DNA from: Roseovarius sp. UBA6217
GTDB taxonomy: Bacteria > Pseudomonadota > Alphaproteobacteria > Rhodobacterales > Rhodobacteraceae
Length of the DNA: 34,903 nucleotides
Assembly: GCA_002421985.1 (NCBI GenBank)
Contig: DISF01000056.1
Coordinates: forward strand, 11,252-46,154
Reading direction: 5' to 3'
The notes under the pieces are model-generated. The model ran no database searches. It was not told the DNA's origin and saw only the letters and a list, made by a program, of their open reading frames with translations. Position numbers and translations under genes: made by a program. The first letter of the stretch is position 1; every line of letters begins with the position of its first letter. Positions 15,342 through 24,338 of this stretch are shown here, one piece after another.

Positions 15342-16628
15342 ATGACCGACGCGACATCCGATAAATTCGACTGGGCGGCGCCCGCCTTTCAGGCCACACT
15401 GCGCAAGCGCAAGCGCAGCCAATTGTGGCTGAAAAGCCTTGGCCTCGGGGCGATCCTGATCGCCTTTGCCATGCTGTTCCTTCTGGTCGGCTCTCTTATC
15501 TCGACGGGCTATCACGCCTTCACGCAGACCCATCTGCGGATCGACGTGGTGCTGGATGCCGACCTGATCGACGCCGACGCGCCCGAGCGCGGCAACTACC
15601 GTCAGATCCTGACCAACACGATGCAGGCGCAATTCCCCGACGTGGCCGATGATCGCGCGGCGCTGCGCCGGCTCACCAGCATCCTGTCGAACGGGGCGCA
15701 ATTCACCCTGCGTGACATGGTGGTGGCCGATCCCGGCCTGATCGGGCAGACCGTGACCGTCACCGTGCCCGTCTCGGACCCTTATGACCAACTGGCCAAG
15801 GGGCTGATTGATTCCGACACACCCGAGGAAAACCGCCGCCTCAAGGATGACGAGATCGCCAATTTCAACCGGCTGGCCGAGGCGGGGATGGTGTCCAAGC
15901 CGCTCAACTGGGGCCTCATCACCAATGCCGATTCGCGCTTTCCCGAACTGGCGGGCCTCAAGGGCGCGATCATCGGGTCGGCCTATGCGCTTCTGATATG
16001 TTTCCTGCTGTCGTTTCCGGTGGGCATAGGTGCCGCGATCTATCTCGAGGAGTTTGCTCCGAAAAACCGCGTCTCCGACCTGATCGAGATCAACATCAAC
16101 AACCTGGCCGCGGTGCCCTCGGTGGTGTTCGGCCTGCTGGGGCTTGCGGTGTTCATCGGCTGGTTCGGGATGCCGCGCTCGGTGCCCTTCGTGGGCGGGC
16201 TGACGCTGGCGCTGATGACGCTGCCCACCATCATCATCGCCACACGCGCAGCCCTCAAGGCGGTGCCGCCCTCGATCCGCGAGGCGGCGCTTGGCGTGGG
16301 CGCGTCCAGACAGCAGGTGGTGTTCGGCCATGTGCTGCCGCTCGCCATGCCCGGCATCCTCACCGGCACGATCATCGGGCTGGCGCAGGCGCTGGGCGAG
16401 ACCGCGCCGCTTCTGCTGATCGGGATGAACGCCTTCATCACCTCGGCCCCCGCGACGCCCTTTGACAGCGCCACCGCCCTGCCCACGCAGATCTTCATCT
16501 GGGCCGACAGCCCCGAGCGGGGCTTTGTCAGCCGCACCTCGGCGGCGATCCTCGTGCTGCTGACCTTCCTTATCGCCATGAACGCCATCGCCATTTACCT
16601 GCGCCAGAAATTCGAGCGGAAATGGTAG
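15342..16628 (+). CDS. pstA: Phosphate ABC transporter permease PstA
   Basis: The 428-residue permease has a first membrane helix at about residues 35-58 (LGLGAILIAFAMLFLLVGSL). A large periplasmic insert of some 140 residues follows, absent from the roughly 296-residue enterobacterial form, and then the permease core with the coupling loop LKAVPPSIREAALGVGASRQQ. AGGAA upstream of ATG 15342 and the 13-base gap from pstC support the start. The insert is typical of alphaproteobacterial PstA. Confidence 0.93.
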   Translation: MTDATSDKFDWAAPAFQATLRKRKRSQLWLKSLGLGAILIAFAMLFLLVGSLISTGYHAFTQTHLRIDVVLDADLIDADAPERGNYRQILTNTMQAQFPDVADDRAALRRLTSILSNGAQFTLRDMVVADPGLIGQTVTVTVPVSDPYDQLAKGLIDSDTPEENRRLKDDEIANFNRLAEAGMVSKPLNWGLITNADSRFPELAGLKGAIIGSAYALLICFLLSFPVGIGAAIYLEEFAPKNRVSDLIEININNLAAVPSVVFGLLGLAVFIGWFGMPRSVPFVGGLTLALMTLPTIIIATRAALKAVPPSIREAALGVGASRQQVVFGHVLPLAMPGILTGTIIGLAQALGETAPLLLIGMNAFITSAPATPFDSATALPTQIFIWADSPERGFVSRTSAAILVLLTFLIAMNAIAIYLRQKFERKW

Positions 16629-16644
16629 AAAGGACTGAACGAAG

Positions 16645-17442
16645 ATGTATGATCTGAAAAAACCGGAGCACGATGTGGACCAGGCCAAAACCAAGATTTC
16701 CGCGAGAGGCGTGCAGGTGTTCTACGGCGACACGCAGGCCATAAAGGATGTGAATGTCGAGATCGCCGACAAGACCGTGACCTCGTTCATCGGCCCCTCG
16801 GGTTGTGGCAAATCCACCTTTTTGCGCTGCATCAACCGGATGAATGACACCATCGACATCTGCCGCGTCGAGGGCGAGATCACCATCGACGGGCACGACA
16901 TCTACGCCCCCGATGTCGATCCGGTGCAGTTGCGCGCCAAGGTCGGGATGGTGTTCCAGAAACCCAACCCTTTCCCCAAATCGATCTATGACAACGTGGC
17001 CTACGGGCCGAGGATCCACGGCATGACGCGCAACAAGGCCGAGCTTGACGAGGTGGTGGAAACCGCCCTGCGCGGCGCCGGTCTCTGGAACGAGGTCAAG
17101 GACCGGCTCGACACACCCGGCACCGGCCTCTCGGGCGGGCAGCAACAGCGGCTTTGCATCGCCCGCGCCGTGGCCACGCAGCCCGAGGTGCTCTTGATGG
17201 ACGAGCCATGTTCGGCGCTCGATCCCATCGCGACCGCGCTGATCGAGGATCTGATCGACGATCTCAAGCAACAGTTCTCGGTGGTGATCGTCACCCATTC
17301 GATGCAGCAGGCCGCGCGCATCAGCCAGAAAACCGCGTTCTTCCATCTCGGCAACCTGGTGGAATACGGCGATACCGACACGATATTCACCAATCCCCGC
17401 GACGAGCGGACCGAAAACTACATCACCGGCCGGACCGGGTAA
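16645..17442 (+). CDS. pstB: Phosphate ABC transporter ATPase PstB
   Basis: The 265-residue ATPase has every ABC motif intact: Walker A GPSGCGKS at 50-57, Q-loop MVFQKPNPFPKS, signature LSGGQQQR at about 162, Walker B LLMDEP at about 183-188, and the H-loop in IVTHSMQQA. The NPFPKSIYDN segment after the Q-loop is typical of PstB. It energises phosphate uptake through PstC/PstA. AAAGGA lies before ATG 16645, 16 bases after pstA. Confidence 0.96.
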   Translation: MYDLKKPEHDVDQAKTKISARGVQVFYGDTQAIKDVNVEIADKTVTSFIGPSGCGKSTFLRCINRMNDTIDICRVEGEITIDGHDIYAPDVDPVQLRAKVGMVFQKPNPFPKSIYDNVAYGPRIHGMTRNKAELDEVVETALRGAGLWNEVKDRLDTPGTGLSGGQQQRLCIARAVATQPEVLLMDEPCSALDPIATALIEDLIDDLKQQFSVVIVTHSMQQAARISQKTAFFHLGNLVEYGDTDTIFTNPRDERTENYITGRTG

Positions 17443-17452
17443 GGGGCACCGC

Positions 17453-18172
17453 ATGGCGTCGCAGCATATCGTTTCCTCCTTCGATCACGATCTGGAGGCG
17501 CTTCAGGCGCGGGTGGTGAAGATGGGCGGCCTTGTCGAGACCGCGATCCGGAACGCGCTCACCGCCCTGGAGACGCGCGACCTGCGCCTTGGCCAGGCGG
17601 TGCGCGACGGCGACCGGGTGATCGACCGCATGGACGAAGAGATCAAATCCGATGCCGCCCTCGTGCTGGCCCGGCGCGCGCCCGCGGCGGGCGATCTGCG
17701 CACCGTGCTGGCGGTGATGACGATGGCCACCCATCTGGAGCGCTGCGGCGATTACGCCAAGAACATCGCCAAGCGCACGACCGTCCTCGCCGAAACGGCG
17801 CAAAGTGCCGATATCCTGTCGGCGCTGCGCCGCATGGCCCGCGCGGTCGAGGAGATGCTGTCGGACGCGCTCGACGCCTATATCCAGCGCGACCTCGACA
17901 AGGCCGAGGCGGTGCGCGCCCGCGATCTTGACGTGGACCAGATGTATACCGCGCTGTTTCGTGCCCTGCTCACCCACATGATGGAAGACCCGCGCAGCAT
18001 CACGCCCGCCATGCACCTGCATTTCATCGCCAAGAACATCGAGCGCATGGGCGATCACGCCACCTCGATCGCCGAGCAGACGATCTATGTCATCACCGGC
18101 GAAATGCCCGACGACGATCGCCCCAAGGGCGACCGGACCGCCCTTGAGAACGACGATAGCGGCCCCCCCTGA
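17453..18172 (+). CDS. phoU: Phosphate signalling regulator PhoU
   Basis: This 239-residue all-helical protein has two PhoU repeats. Each carries the metal-binding E/D-rich pattern: LERCGDYAKNIAKR in the first half and NIERMGDHATSIAEQ in the second. PhoU restrains the PhoR/PhoB system when phosphate is ample and modulates Pst activity. It starts 10 bases after pstB. The phoB gene that often follows phoU is absent; the next gene, 244 bases on, belongs to a TRAP transporter. The C-terminal tail (DDDRPKGDRTALENDD) is charged and probably disordered. Confidence 0.95.
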   Translation: MASQHIVSSFDHDLEALQARVVKMGGLVETAIRNALTALETRDLRLGQAVRDGDRVIDRMDEEIKSDAALVLARRAPAAGDLRTVLAVMTMATHLERCGDYAKNIAKRTTVLAETAQSADILSALRRMARAVEEMLSDALDAYIQRDLDKAEAVRARDLDVDQMYTALFRALLTHMMEDPRSITPAMHLHFIAKNIERMGDHATSIAEQTIYVITGEMPDDDRPKGDRTALENDDSGPP

Positions 18173-18366
18173 CCCCGGCAACCGCGCGCTCCGGGTGGCT
18201 CGGATCCCGGCTTGCAGCGCGATCGCCCCGCCCGGCCGGCGCAGGAGCCACAGACGAACAGATGACAAATTATTCTTCTCATCAATCGCATAAAAGAAGT
18301 CAGACACTGGCTTGAACTTTTCGGCCAAACACGCTTAGCTTTGAAGGTCTATGGAGTGGTGCGCGA

Positions 18367-18380
18367 TCATCAGATGATGA
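18367..18380. promoter_or_regulatory. Inverted repeat upstream of the TRAP operon
   Basis: TCATC-N4-GATGA is a perfect 5-bp inverted repeat 36 bases before the TRAP small permease start. An AT-rich stretch (18260-18350) lies further upstream with TTGAAC at 18312-18317 as the only reasonable -35-like hexamer; its -10 partner is poor. An operator role is possible but weakly supported. Confidence 0.2.
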
Positions 18381-18416
18381 CGGTCGCGAAGTGGTCAAAA
18401 GGGGGGAGAGGCCGGA

Positions 18417-18911
18417 ATGGTCGTGCGCGCAATCAACGGGCTGAACGAGGTCGTTGGCCGGGTTATCGTGCTTCTGGCGATCGTTTTTGCGTCCATCATC
18501 ATTTATGATGTGATCCTGCGATATGTGTTCAACGAGCCGACCCGCTGGGCCTTTGACGTCACCAAACAGCTTTTCGGCTTCTATTTCGTGCTGCTTGGCG
18601 GCTATGCGCTGCGCCACAAGGCGCATGTGCGCGTCGATATCGTGACCGAGAAACTTGGGCCCGGCTGGCAACGGATCGCGGATCTTGTCGGCTATGCGGT
18701 CTTTTTCTTTCCCTTCACCTGGGTATTCCTCACCCGCTCATGGGAATTTGCATCGCGGTCCTGGGCGCAGGGAGAGGTGACATACGGGGCGATCCAGATG
18801 CCGGTCTATCCGCTCAAGATGGCGATGTGCCTCGCCGCCGGCCTGTTGCTGATCCAGGGCGTTGCCGAGGTGCTCAAGATCGTCCTTGACCGGCAGGAGG
18901 CCACCGAATGA
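18417..18911 (+). CDS. dctQ: TRAP transporter small permease (DctQ family)
   Basis: The 164-residue protein has four predicted membrane helices (starting VIVLLAIVFASIIIYDVILR) and the DctQ-family motif RWAFDVTKQLFGFYFVLLGGYALRHKAHVRVD. A long GGGGGGAGAGG ribosome site (18401-18411) precedes ATG 18417. It is the small membrane subunit of a sodium-driven TRAP importer and overlaps the large permease gene by four bases (ATGA). Confidence 0.92.
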   Translation: MVVRAINGLNEVVGRVIVLLAIVFASIIIYDVILRYVFNEPTRWAFDVTKQLFGFYFVLLGGYALRHKAHVRVDIVTEKLGPGWQRIADLVGYAVFFFPFTWVFLTRSWEFASRSWAQGEVTYGAIQMPVYPLKMAMCLAAGLLLIQGVAEVLKIVLDRQEATE

Positions 18912-20233
18912 GCCCCGATCTGATTGCCGTCGTAATGTTCGGCCTGCTGCTGGCCGGCCTGTTTCTTGGGCATCCGCTGGCCTTTGTGCTGGGCGGCACA
19001 GCCGTTCTGACCGCGATCATCGCGGGCAAGCCGATGGTTCTGGGCATCGTCATCAACCGGATTTTCGGCGATGTGCTGGACAATTACACCCTGATCGCGA
19101 TTCCGCTCTTTGTTCTCATGGCGCGATTTCTGTCGGATTCAGGCGTCACCGACCGGATGTTCGAAACCCTGCGCCTGATGCTTAGCCAGGTGCGCGGCGG
19201 GCTTGCGCTGGCGGTGGTGTTCATCTCGATCCTGCTGGCGGCGACGACCGGCATCATCGGTGCCTCGATCACCGTCATGGGGGTGATGGCCCTGCGCCCG
19301 ATGCTGAAATACGGCTACGCGCCCTCGCTCACCGCCGGGGTGATCGCCGCCTCGGGCTGTCTCGGCATTCTCATTCCGCCCTCGATCATGCTCATCCTCA
19401 TGGCCAGCTATTCGCCGCTCTCGGTCGGGGAACTGTTTGCCGGCTCGATGATCCCCGGCGTGCTTCTGGGGCTCAGCTATGCGCTTTACGTCTATGTCAT
19501 CTCGGTGCTGCGCCCCGATCTTGCCCCGGCGGTGGAACCCGATGAAAAGGTCGGGCGCGCGGCGCTGATGCGGATGCTGGCGGTCGAGGCGCTTCCGCCG
19601 CTGGTGCTCATATTCGGCATTCTCGGCTCGCTTCTGGCGGGTATCGCCACCGCAACAGAGGCCTCGGCCATCGGTGCGGCGCTGGCGCTCCTGATCGTGA
19701 TCGCGCGCGGGCGGTTCCGGCTCGACACCTTCTACGGTGCCATGATCGAGACCGGGCGCACCTCGGCGATGATCCTCTTCATCGTGGTGGGGGCCACCGC
19801 CTTTACCGGCGTGTTCAACATCACCGGCGGGTTGCGCGCCACGCAAGAGCTTATTCGCGCGCTCGAGATGGAACCGTGGCTGCTGATAACCATGATGATG
19901 GTGATCGTGTTCATCCTCGGGGCGTTTCTCGACTGGACCGGGATCGTGCTTTTGTCCTTCCCGATCTTCTTGCCGATCATCCAGGAGATGCCGGATGTGA
20001 ACCTGCTATGGTTCGTCGTGTTGATGGCGGTCGTGCTGCAAACCTCGTTCCTCACACCGCCCTTCGGCTATGCGCTTTTTTACCTGCGCGCCATCGCGCC
20101 AAGCGATTTGCGCACCGGCTCGATCGTCCGCGGCGTGGTTCCGTTCATCGGGCTCATCATCGCGATGTGCGTGCTCGTCGCGCTGTTTCCGGCGCTGGTC
20201 ACCTGGCTGCCGGATGTGCTCTACACCAAGTAA
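18908..20233 (+). CDS. dctM: TRAP transporter large permease (DctM family)
   Basis: This 441-residue polytopic protein has about 12 hydrophobic helices. The DctM motifs include FVLMARFLSDSGVTDRMF, then GIIGASITVMGVMALRPMLKYGY with SGCLGILIPPSIMLIL, and TSFLTPPFGYALFYLR near the C-terminus. It is the ion-coupled translocation subunit. It is translationally coupled to the small permease and is followed 25 bases later by the binding protein gene. Confidence 0.94.
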   Translation: MSPDLIAVVMFGLLLAGLFLGHPLAFVLGGTAVLTAIIAGKPMVLGIVINRIFGDVLDNYTLIAIPLFVLMARFLSDSGVTDRMFETLRLMLSQVRGGLALAVVFISILLAATTGIIGASITVMGVMALRPMLKYGYAPSLTAGVIAASGCLGILIPPSIMLILMASYSPLSVGELFAGSMIPGVLLGLSYALYVYVISVLRPDLAPAVEPDEKVGRAALMRMLAVEALPPLVLIFGILGSLLAGIATATEASAIGAALALLIVIARGRFRLDTFYGAMIETGRTSAMILFIVVGATAFTGVFNITGGLRATQELIRALEMEPWLLITMMMVIVFILGAFLDWTGIVLLSFPIFLPIIQEMPDVNLLWFVVLMAVVLQTSFLTPPFGYALFYLRAIAPSDLRTGSIVRGVVPFIGLIIAMCVLVALFPALVTWLPDVLYTK

Positions 20234-20258
20234 CCACAACCATGGAAAGGGAGACTCG

Positions 20259-21344
20259 ATGACCATCAAGGCATATATCCTCGCGGCAGGCACCGCGGCC
20301 GCACTGGCCGGGCAGGCCGTTGCTCAGGAAAGCTGGACCATGACCTCGACATGGCCATCCTCGTTCGAGTTGATCGAAACCGACAGGCATTTCGTCGAAC
20401 TCGCCAACAAGCTGACCAAGGGCGAGTTGACCATCGAATTCTTCGACGGCGGCTCGCTCGTCCCCGCGGGCGAGGTGTTCGGCGCGGTCGAATCGGGCAC
20501 CATCCAGGCGGGGGGCGACTGGCCCGGTTACTGGGCCGGGCGCGATTCGGCCTTCTCGCCGCTGTCCACCACGCCAAGCCTCTTCAACGCCGTGGATTAC
20601 GTGAACTGGATCCAGCAATGGGGCGGGGCCGAACTCTATAACGAGATCTACGGCCAGTTTGACATGGTCTACCTGCCTTACGGCGTGACCAACAACGAAT
20701 CCGGCTTTCGCACCAACGAGCCGATCACCAGCCTCGCGGATCTGCAAGGCAAGCGCCTGCGCCTCTCCGGCCTCGAACAGGGCAGGCTTCTGGAACGTCT
20801 TGGCGGCAACCAGGTCTCGATGGCGGGCGGCGAAATCTACCAGTCGCTTGAACGTGGCGTGATCGACGGTGCCGAATTCTCGACCCCCAATGTCGATTGG
20901 TCAGGCGGCTTTCAGCAGGTGACCAAGTATTGGGCAACGCCGGGCTGGCACCAGTCGGCCTCGGTCTTTGGCGTGATGATCAACAGAGCCGCCTGGGACG
21001 CGCTCAGCGCCGAGACGCAGGAGAAACTGAAAATCGCCGCCGATGCGACGCTTCTGTGGTCGCTCGCCTTCACCGAAAAGCGCGCCACCGAAGCCTATGC
21101 CAAGTTCGACGAGGCGGTCGAGATCAATCGCTATGACGACGAGACGCTGGCCCGTATTCAGGAATTGGCCAACGAGGTGATCGTCGAGACCGCCTGCGAA
21201 AACCCCAACTCGGCCAAGGTCTATCTCAGCATGGTCGAATATCTCAACGACTATGCGCAATGGCGCGATGCCTCGGCCCCGTTCAACCTCGGGCGCACGC
21301 CCAACGGGCCGGACGCCGACGCCCTGCGGGCCTGCATCAACTAA
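20259..21344 (+). CDS. dctP: TRAP transporter substrate-binding protein (DctP family)
   Basis: This 361-residue protein has a signal peptide ending AVAQ (about residue 23). The DctP fold markers include FFDGGSLVPAGEVFGAVESG, DLQGKRLRLSGLEQGRLLERLGG, and GGEIYQSLERGVIDGAEFS followed by ATPGWHQSASVFGVMINRAAW. The arginine in GKRLRLSG is where the family usually has the residue that grips the substrate carboxylate. The GEIYQSLERGVIDGAE and PGWH segments recall the 2-oxo-acid-binding TakP branch. The substrate is probably an organic acid but cannot be fixed from sequence. ATG 20259 follows GGAAAGGGAGA. A strong terminator ends the unit. Confidence 0.92.
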   Translation: MTIKAYILAAGTAAALAGQAVAQESWTMTSTWPSSFELIETDRHFVELANKLTKGELTIEFFDGGSLVPAGEVFGAVESGTIQAGGDWPGYWAGRDSAFSPLSTTPSLFNAVDYVNWIQQWGGAELYNEIYGQFDMVYLPYGVTNNESGFRTNEPITSLADLQGKRLRLSGLEQGRLLERLGGNQVSMAGGEIYQSLERGVIDGAEFSTPNVDWSGGFQQVTKYWATPGWHQSASVFGVMINRAAWDALSAETQEKLKIAADATLLWSLAFTEKRATEAYAKFDEAVEINRYDDETLARIQELANEVIVETACENPNSAKVYLSMVEYLNDYAQWRDASAPFNLGRTPNGPDADALRACIN

Positions 21345-21380
21345 CCCCGGCACCGCCGGACACCACGCGTGTAGAACGGG

Positions 21381-21410
21381 AATGCCCGCCGGAAACGGCG
21401 GGCATTTTTC
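21381..21410 (+). terminator. Rho-independent terminator after the TRAP operon
   Basis: An 11-bp perfect stem closed by a GAAA tetraloop (21381-21391, loop 21392-21395, 21396-21406) runs into TTTTT and then C at 21410. It lies between the stop of the TRAP binding protein and the convergent ABC-transporter operon. It is the most canonical terminator in the window. Confidence 0.92.
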
Positions 21411-21429
21411 GTGTCATCCGGCCCCTGCC

Positions 21430-22395
21430 CTATTGCGCCAAGTGACAGGCCACGCGCGTCTCGCCGATGCGGCGCATGTCGGGGCGCTCAGAACTGCACC
21501 GCGCCACCGCGAGCGGGCAACGCGGATGAAAGGCACAGCCCGAAGGCGGGTTGATCGCATCGGGGATCTCGCCCTTGGGCGGATCGACCTCACGGCCATA
21601 GGCATCCATGCGCGGCGCGGCATCGAACAGCATCCGGGTATAGGGGTGCTTGGGATTGGAAAAGAGCACGTCGCGCGGTGCCTCTTCCACCAGCCGACCC
21701 AGATAAAGAACGCCGATCACATCGGCCATGTGATGCACCACCGTAAGGTCATGGCTGATGAACAGATAGGTGAGGCCGAATTCCTCGCGCAGGTCCGACA
21801 TGAGGTTGAGAACCTGGCTTTGCACCGACACGTCAAGCGCCGATGTCGGCTCGTCGCAGACGATGATCTTCGGCTCCGACGACAGCGCCCGCGCGATGCA
21901 GATGCGCTGCCGCTGCCCGCCGGAGAATTCATGCGGATACTTGCCCGCATCCTGCGCAGAGAGGCCCACCTGCTCCAGCAGGCGCTCGGCCAATCCCTCG
22001 GTCTTGCCGCCGCGCGCGGCCACCGGCTCGGCGATGATGTCGCGCACCCGCCAGCGCGGGTTGAGGCTGGCATAGGGATCCTGGAAAATCATCTGGATAT
22101 CGGCGCGCACGGCGTCAATCCTGGCCTTATCGGTTTCGCTCGCCAGATCGACCCCCTCGATCTCGACCCTGCCTTTGGTGGGCGGCACCAGACCGACGAT
22201 GATCTTGCCGATGGTGGATTTGCCAGACCCGCTCTCGCCCACCAGCGCATAAACGCTGTTTTCGGGCACCTCGAAACTCACCTCCGACACGGCGGTCAGA
22301 AGCGCGCGGGGCTGGCGCTCGATCACGCGGTTGAGCCAGGGTTTCGAGACGTCGAAAATGCGGGTGAGGTTTTCCACCTTGATGATCGCGCTCAT
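21430..22395 (-). CDS. Peptide-type ABC transporter ATPase, OppF/DppF type
   Basis: The 321-residue ATPase has Walker A GESGSGKS, Q-loop MIFQDPYASLNPRWRV, signature FSGGQRQR, Walker B IIVCDEP and H-loop FISHDLTVV. It ends in the oligopeptide-transporter C-terminal domain, which contains GCAFHPRCPLAVARC. The MIFQDPYASLNPR sequence and the N-terminal insert before the Walker box are typical of OppF/DppF. Its ATG overlaps the stop of the other ATPase gene by four bases. It is the last gene of the five-gene minus-strand operon. The substrate could be a peptide or another small compound. Confidence 0.93.
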   Translation of the reverse strand: MSAIIKVENLTRIFDVSKPWLNRVIERQPRALLTAVSEVSFEVPENSVYALVGESGSGKSTIGKIIVGLVPPTKGRVEIEGVDLASETDKARIDAVRADIQMIFQDPYASLNPRWRVRDIIAEPVAARGGKTEGLAERLLEQVGLSAQDAGKYPHEFSGGQRQRICIARALSSEPKIIVCDEPTSALDVSVQSQVLNLMSDLREEFGLTYLFISHDLTVVHHMADVIGVLYLGRLVEEAPRDVLFSNPKHPYTRMLFDAAPRMDAYGREVDPPKGEIPDAINPPSGCAFHPRCPLAVARCSSERPDMRRIGETRVACHLAQ

Positions 22396-23387
22396 GCCTC
22401 GGCCTCTTCTTTTTCACCCGTTTCAAGCGGAAACCAGCAGGCGGCGCGCCCATCGCAGGTGTCGAGCATCGGCCCAGGTTCCTCGCGGCAACGCGCCTGC
22501 GCCCGCTCGCAGCGCGGCGCAAAGGCACAGCCGGGCGGCAGCGCGTCAAGCCGCGGCATCGCACCGGGGATTTGCCGCAGCCGCGCGCGCCCCTGGCTTG
22601 CCAGCGGGGTCGAGGCCATGAGGCCGGCGGTATAGGGATGGCGCGCGCGGCCCAGAACCTCGCGCACCGGGCCAAGCTCTGCCAGCCGCCCGGCATACAT
22701 CACCGCCACCCGGTCGGCGGCCTCGGCGATCACGCCCATGTCATGCGTGACCAGCATCACTGCCACGCCCCGCTCGCGGCAAAGCCGCTTCAAGAGCACG
22801 ATGATCTGCGCCTGCACGCTGACATCAAGCGCGGTGGTCGGCTCGTCGGCGATCACCAGATCAGGCTCGGCACAGAGCGCCAGCGCGATGACCACCCGCT
22901 GCCGCATCCCGCCCGAAAACTCGTGCGGATAGCTGCCGATCCGCTGGCGCGCCGCCGGGATACCCACCTCGTCCAGCGCCGCGATGGCGCGGCGGCGCGC
23001 CTCGGATTGGCTCACGTCAAGGTGTTCAAGGATGGTTTCCGTCAGCTGATCGCCTATGGTCAAAAGCGGGTTGAGCGAGGTAAGCGGGTCCTGGAAAATC
23101 ATCCCCATCCGCTTGCCCCGAAGCCGCCGCAACGCCTCGCCCTTGAGGGAATGCACCGGTTGCCCGCTCAGCAGCACCTGGCCCGAGGTAATGCGCGCGG
23201 GCGGATCGAGCAGCCCGATCACGGCATTGCCGGTCATGGATTTCCCGGCCCCGGATTCGCCGACCACGCCAAGGATTTCACCGGCCGCGATATCATAGCT
23301 CACATGATCGACGGGGCGCAAAATGCCGTGCCGCGTGGGGATTTCCACGACAAGATCACGGACGGAAAGGACGGAGGTATTGCTCAT
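22392..23387 (-). CDS. Peptide-type ABC transporter ATPase, OppD/DppD type
   Basis: The 331-residue ATPase has Walker A GESGAGKS, Q-loop MIFQDPLTSLNPLLTI, signature FSGGMRQR, Walker B LVIADEP and H-loop LVTHDMGVI. Its C-terminal cysteine-bearing domain contains GCAFAPRCERAQARC; related transporters bind an iron-sulphur cluster there. It pairs with the OppF/DppF-type ATPase. ATG 23387 is preferred because GAGG precedes it and because it overlaps the permease stop (ATGA). A longer open frame lies upstream but falls inside the permease gene. Confidence 0.93.
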   Translation of the reverse strand: MSNTSVLSVRDLVVEIPTRHGILRPVDHVSYDIAAGEILGVVGESGAGKSMTGNAVIGLLDPPARITSGQVLLSGQPVHSLKGEALRRLRGKRMGMIFQDPLTSLNPLLTIGDQLTETILEHLDVSQSEARRRAIAALDEVGIPAARQRIGSYPHEFSGGMRQRVVIALALCAEPDLVIADEPTTALDVSVQAQIIVLLKRLCRERGVAVMLVTHDMGVIAEAADRVAVMYAGRLAELGPVREVLGRARHPYTAGLMASTPLASQGRARLRQIPGAMPRLDALPPGCAFAPRCERAQARCREEPGPMLDTCDGRAACWFPLETGEKEEAEA

Positions 23388-24337
23388 CGCAACCTCGGGT
23401 TCAGCGCGTCGCGCAACCAGTCGCCCAACAGGTTGATCGAGAGCGCCAGCGCCAGCAATGTCATGGCCGGAAAGACCAGGATCCACCACTCTCCGGAGAA
23501 CATGAATTCCTGCCCGATGCGGATCAGCGTGCCCAGCGACGGCTTGGTGGGGGGCGCACCCACGCCCAGAAACGACAGCGTCGCCTCGGCGATGATCGCG
23601 AGCGCCAGCGAAATCGTCGCGATCACCAGCACCGGGTTGAGGACGTTGGGCAGGATATGGCGCAGCATGATCGCAAACGGCGTGCGCCCGATCAGCCGTG
23701 CCGCCTGCACATATTCCTTGTTCTTTTCCACCAGCGTCGCGCCGCGCACCACCCGCGCGAACTGCACCCAGTCCGACAGACCAATGGCGAGGATCAGCAC
23801 CCAGATCGCCATCGCGTCGCGGTGTTCCGGCGGGGTGATGCCCTTGGCGATCCCGAAAATCAGCATCGCCACCAGAATGGCGGGAAAGGTCAGCTGCACA
23901 TCGGCCAAGCGCATGATGATGGTCTCGGTCCAGCCGCCCAGATAGCCTGCCATCAGGCCAACCGTGACGCCGATGAGCATTGCCAGAAACACCGCCGACA
24001 GCCCCACGAAAAGCGATATCCGCATCCCGAAAAGGATGGTCGAGAACACGTCGCGCCCTTGATCGTCGGTGCCCAGCACAAAGAATTCGCCGGTGAACTG
24101 GTTGGCCTGTCCCGGCGGGGTAAAGCCGTTCATGAGGTTGAGCGTGACCGGGTTGAACGGATCATGCGGCGCAATCAGCGGCGCGAAAAGCGCGCTCAGC
24201 ATCATCAGCAGCACCACCGCGAAGGACACCACCGCCACCGGCGAATGGCGGAACGACCAGATGAGGTCGCTCTCCCATATCCGCCTCAGGCGCGAGGGGG
24301 GCGGGGCAGCGGGCGTGTCGATATGGGTCTCGGCCAT
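23384..24337 (-). CDS. Peptide-type ABC transporter permease, OppC/DppC type
   Basis: The 317-residue permease has the OppC-type N-terminus (first helix at about residues 33-56), the LGTDDQGRDVFSTILFGMRISL motif and six membrane helices. The coupling loop EYVQAARLIGRTPFAIMLRHILPN shows the family EAA region, and IAEATLSFLGVGAPP follows. It forms the pore with the OppB-type permease, whose stop is one base upstream of its start codon. It overlaps the ATPase gene by four bases. Confidence 0.94.
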   Translation of the reverse strand: MAETHIDTPAAPPPSRLRRIWESDLIWSFRHSPVAVVSFAVVLLMMLSALFAPLIAPHDPFNPVTLNLMNGFTPPGQANQFTGEFFVLGTDDQGRDVFSTILFGMRISLFVGLSAVFLAMLIGVTVGLMAGYLGGWTETIIMRLADVQLTFPAILVAMLIFGIAKGITPPEHRDAMAIWVLILAIGLSDWVQFARVVRGATLVEKNKEYVQAARLIGRTPFAIMLRHILPNVLNPVLVIATISLALAIIAEATLSFLGVGAPPTKPSLGTLIRIGQEFMFSGEWWILVFPAMTLLALALSINLLGDWLRDALNPRLR

Positions 24338-24338
24338 G

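Noticed and set aside
21253..23945. Two long plus-strand open frames (460 and 457 residues) opposite the ABC ATPase and permease genes
   Set aside because: Both mirror minus-strand genes with complete ABC motifs and have shadow-type composition.
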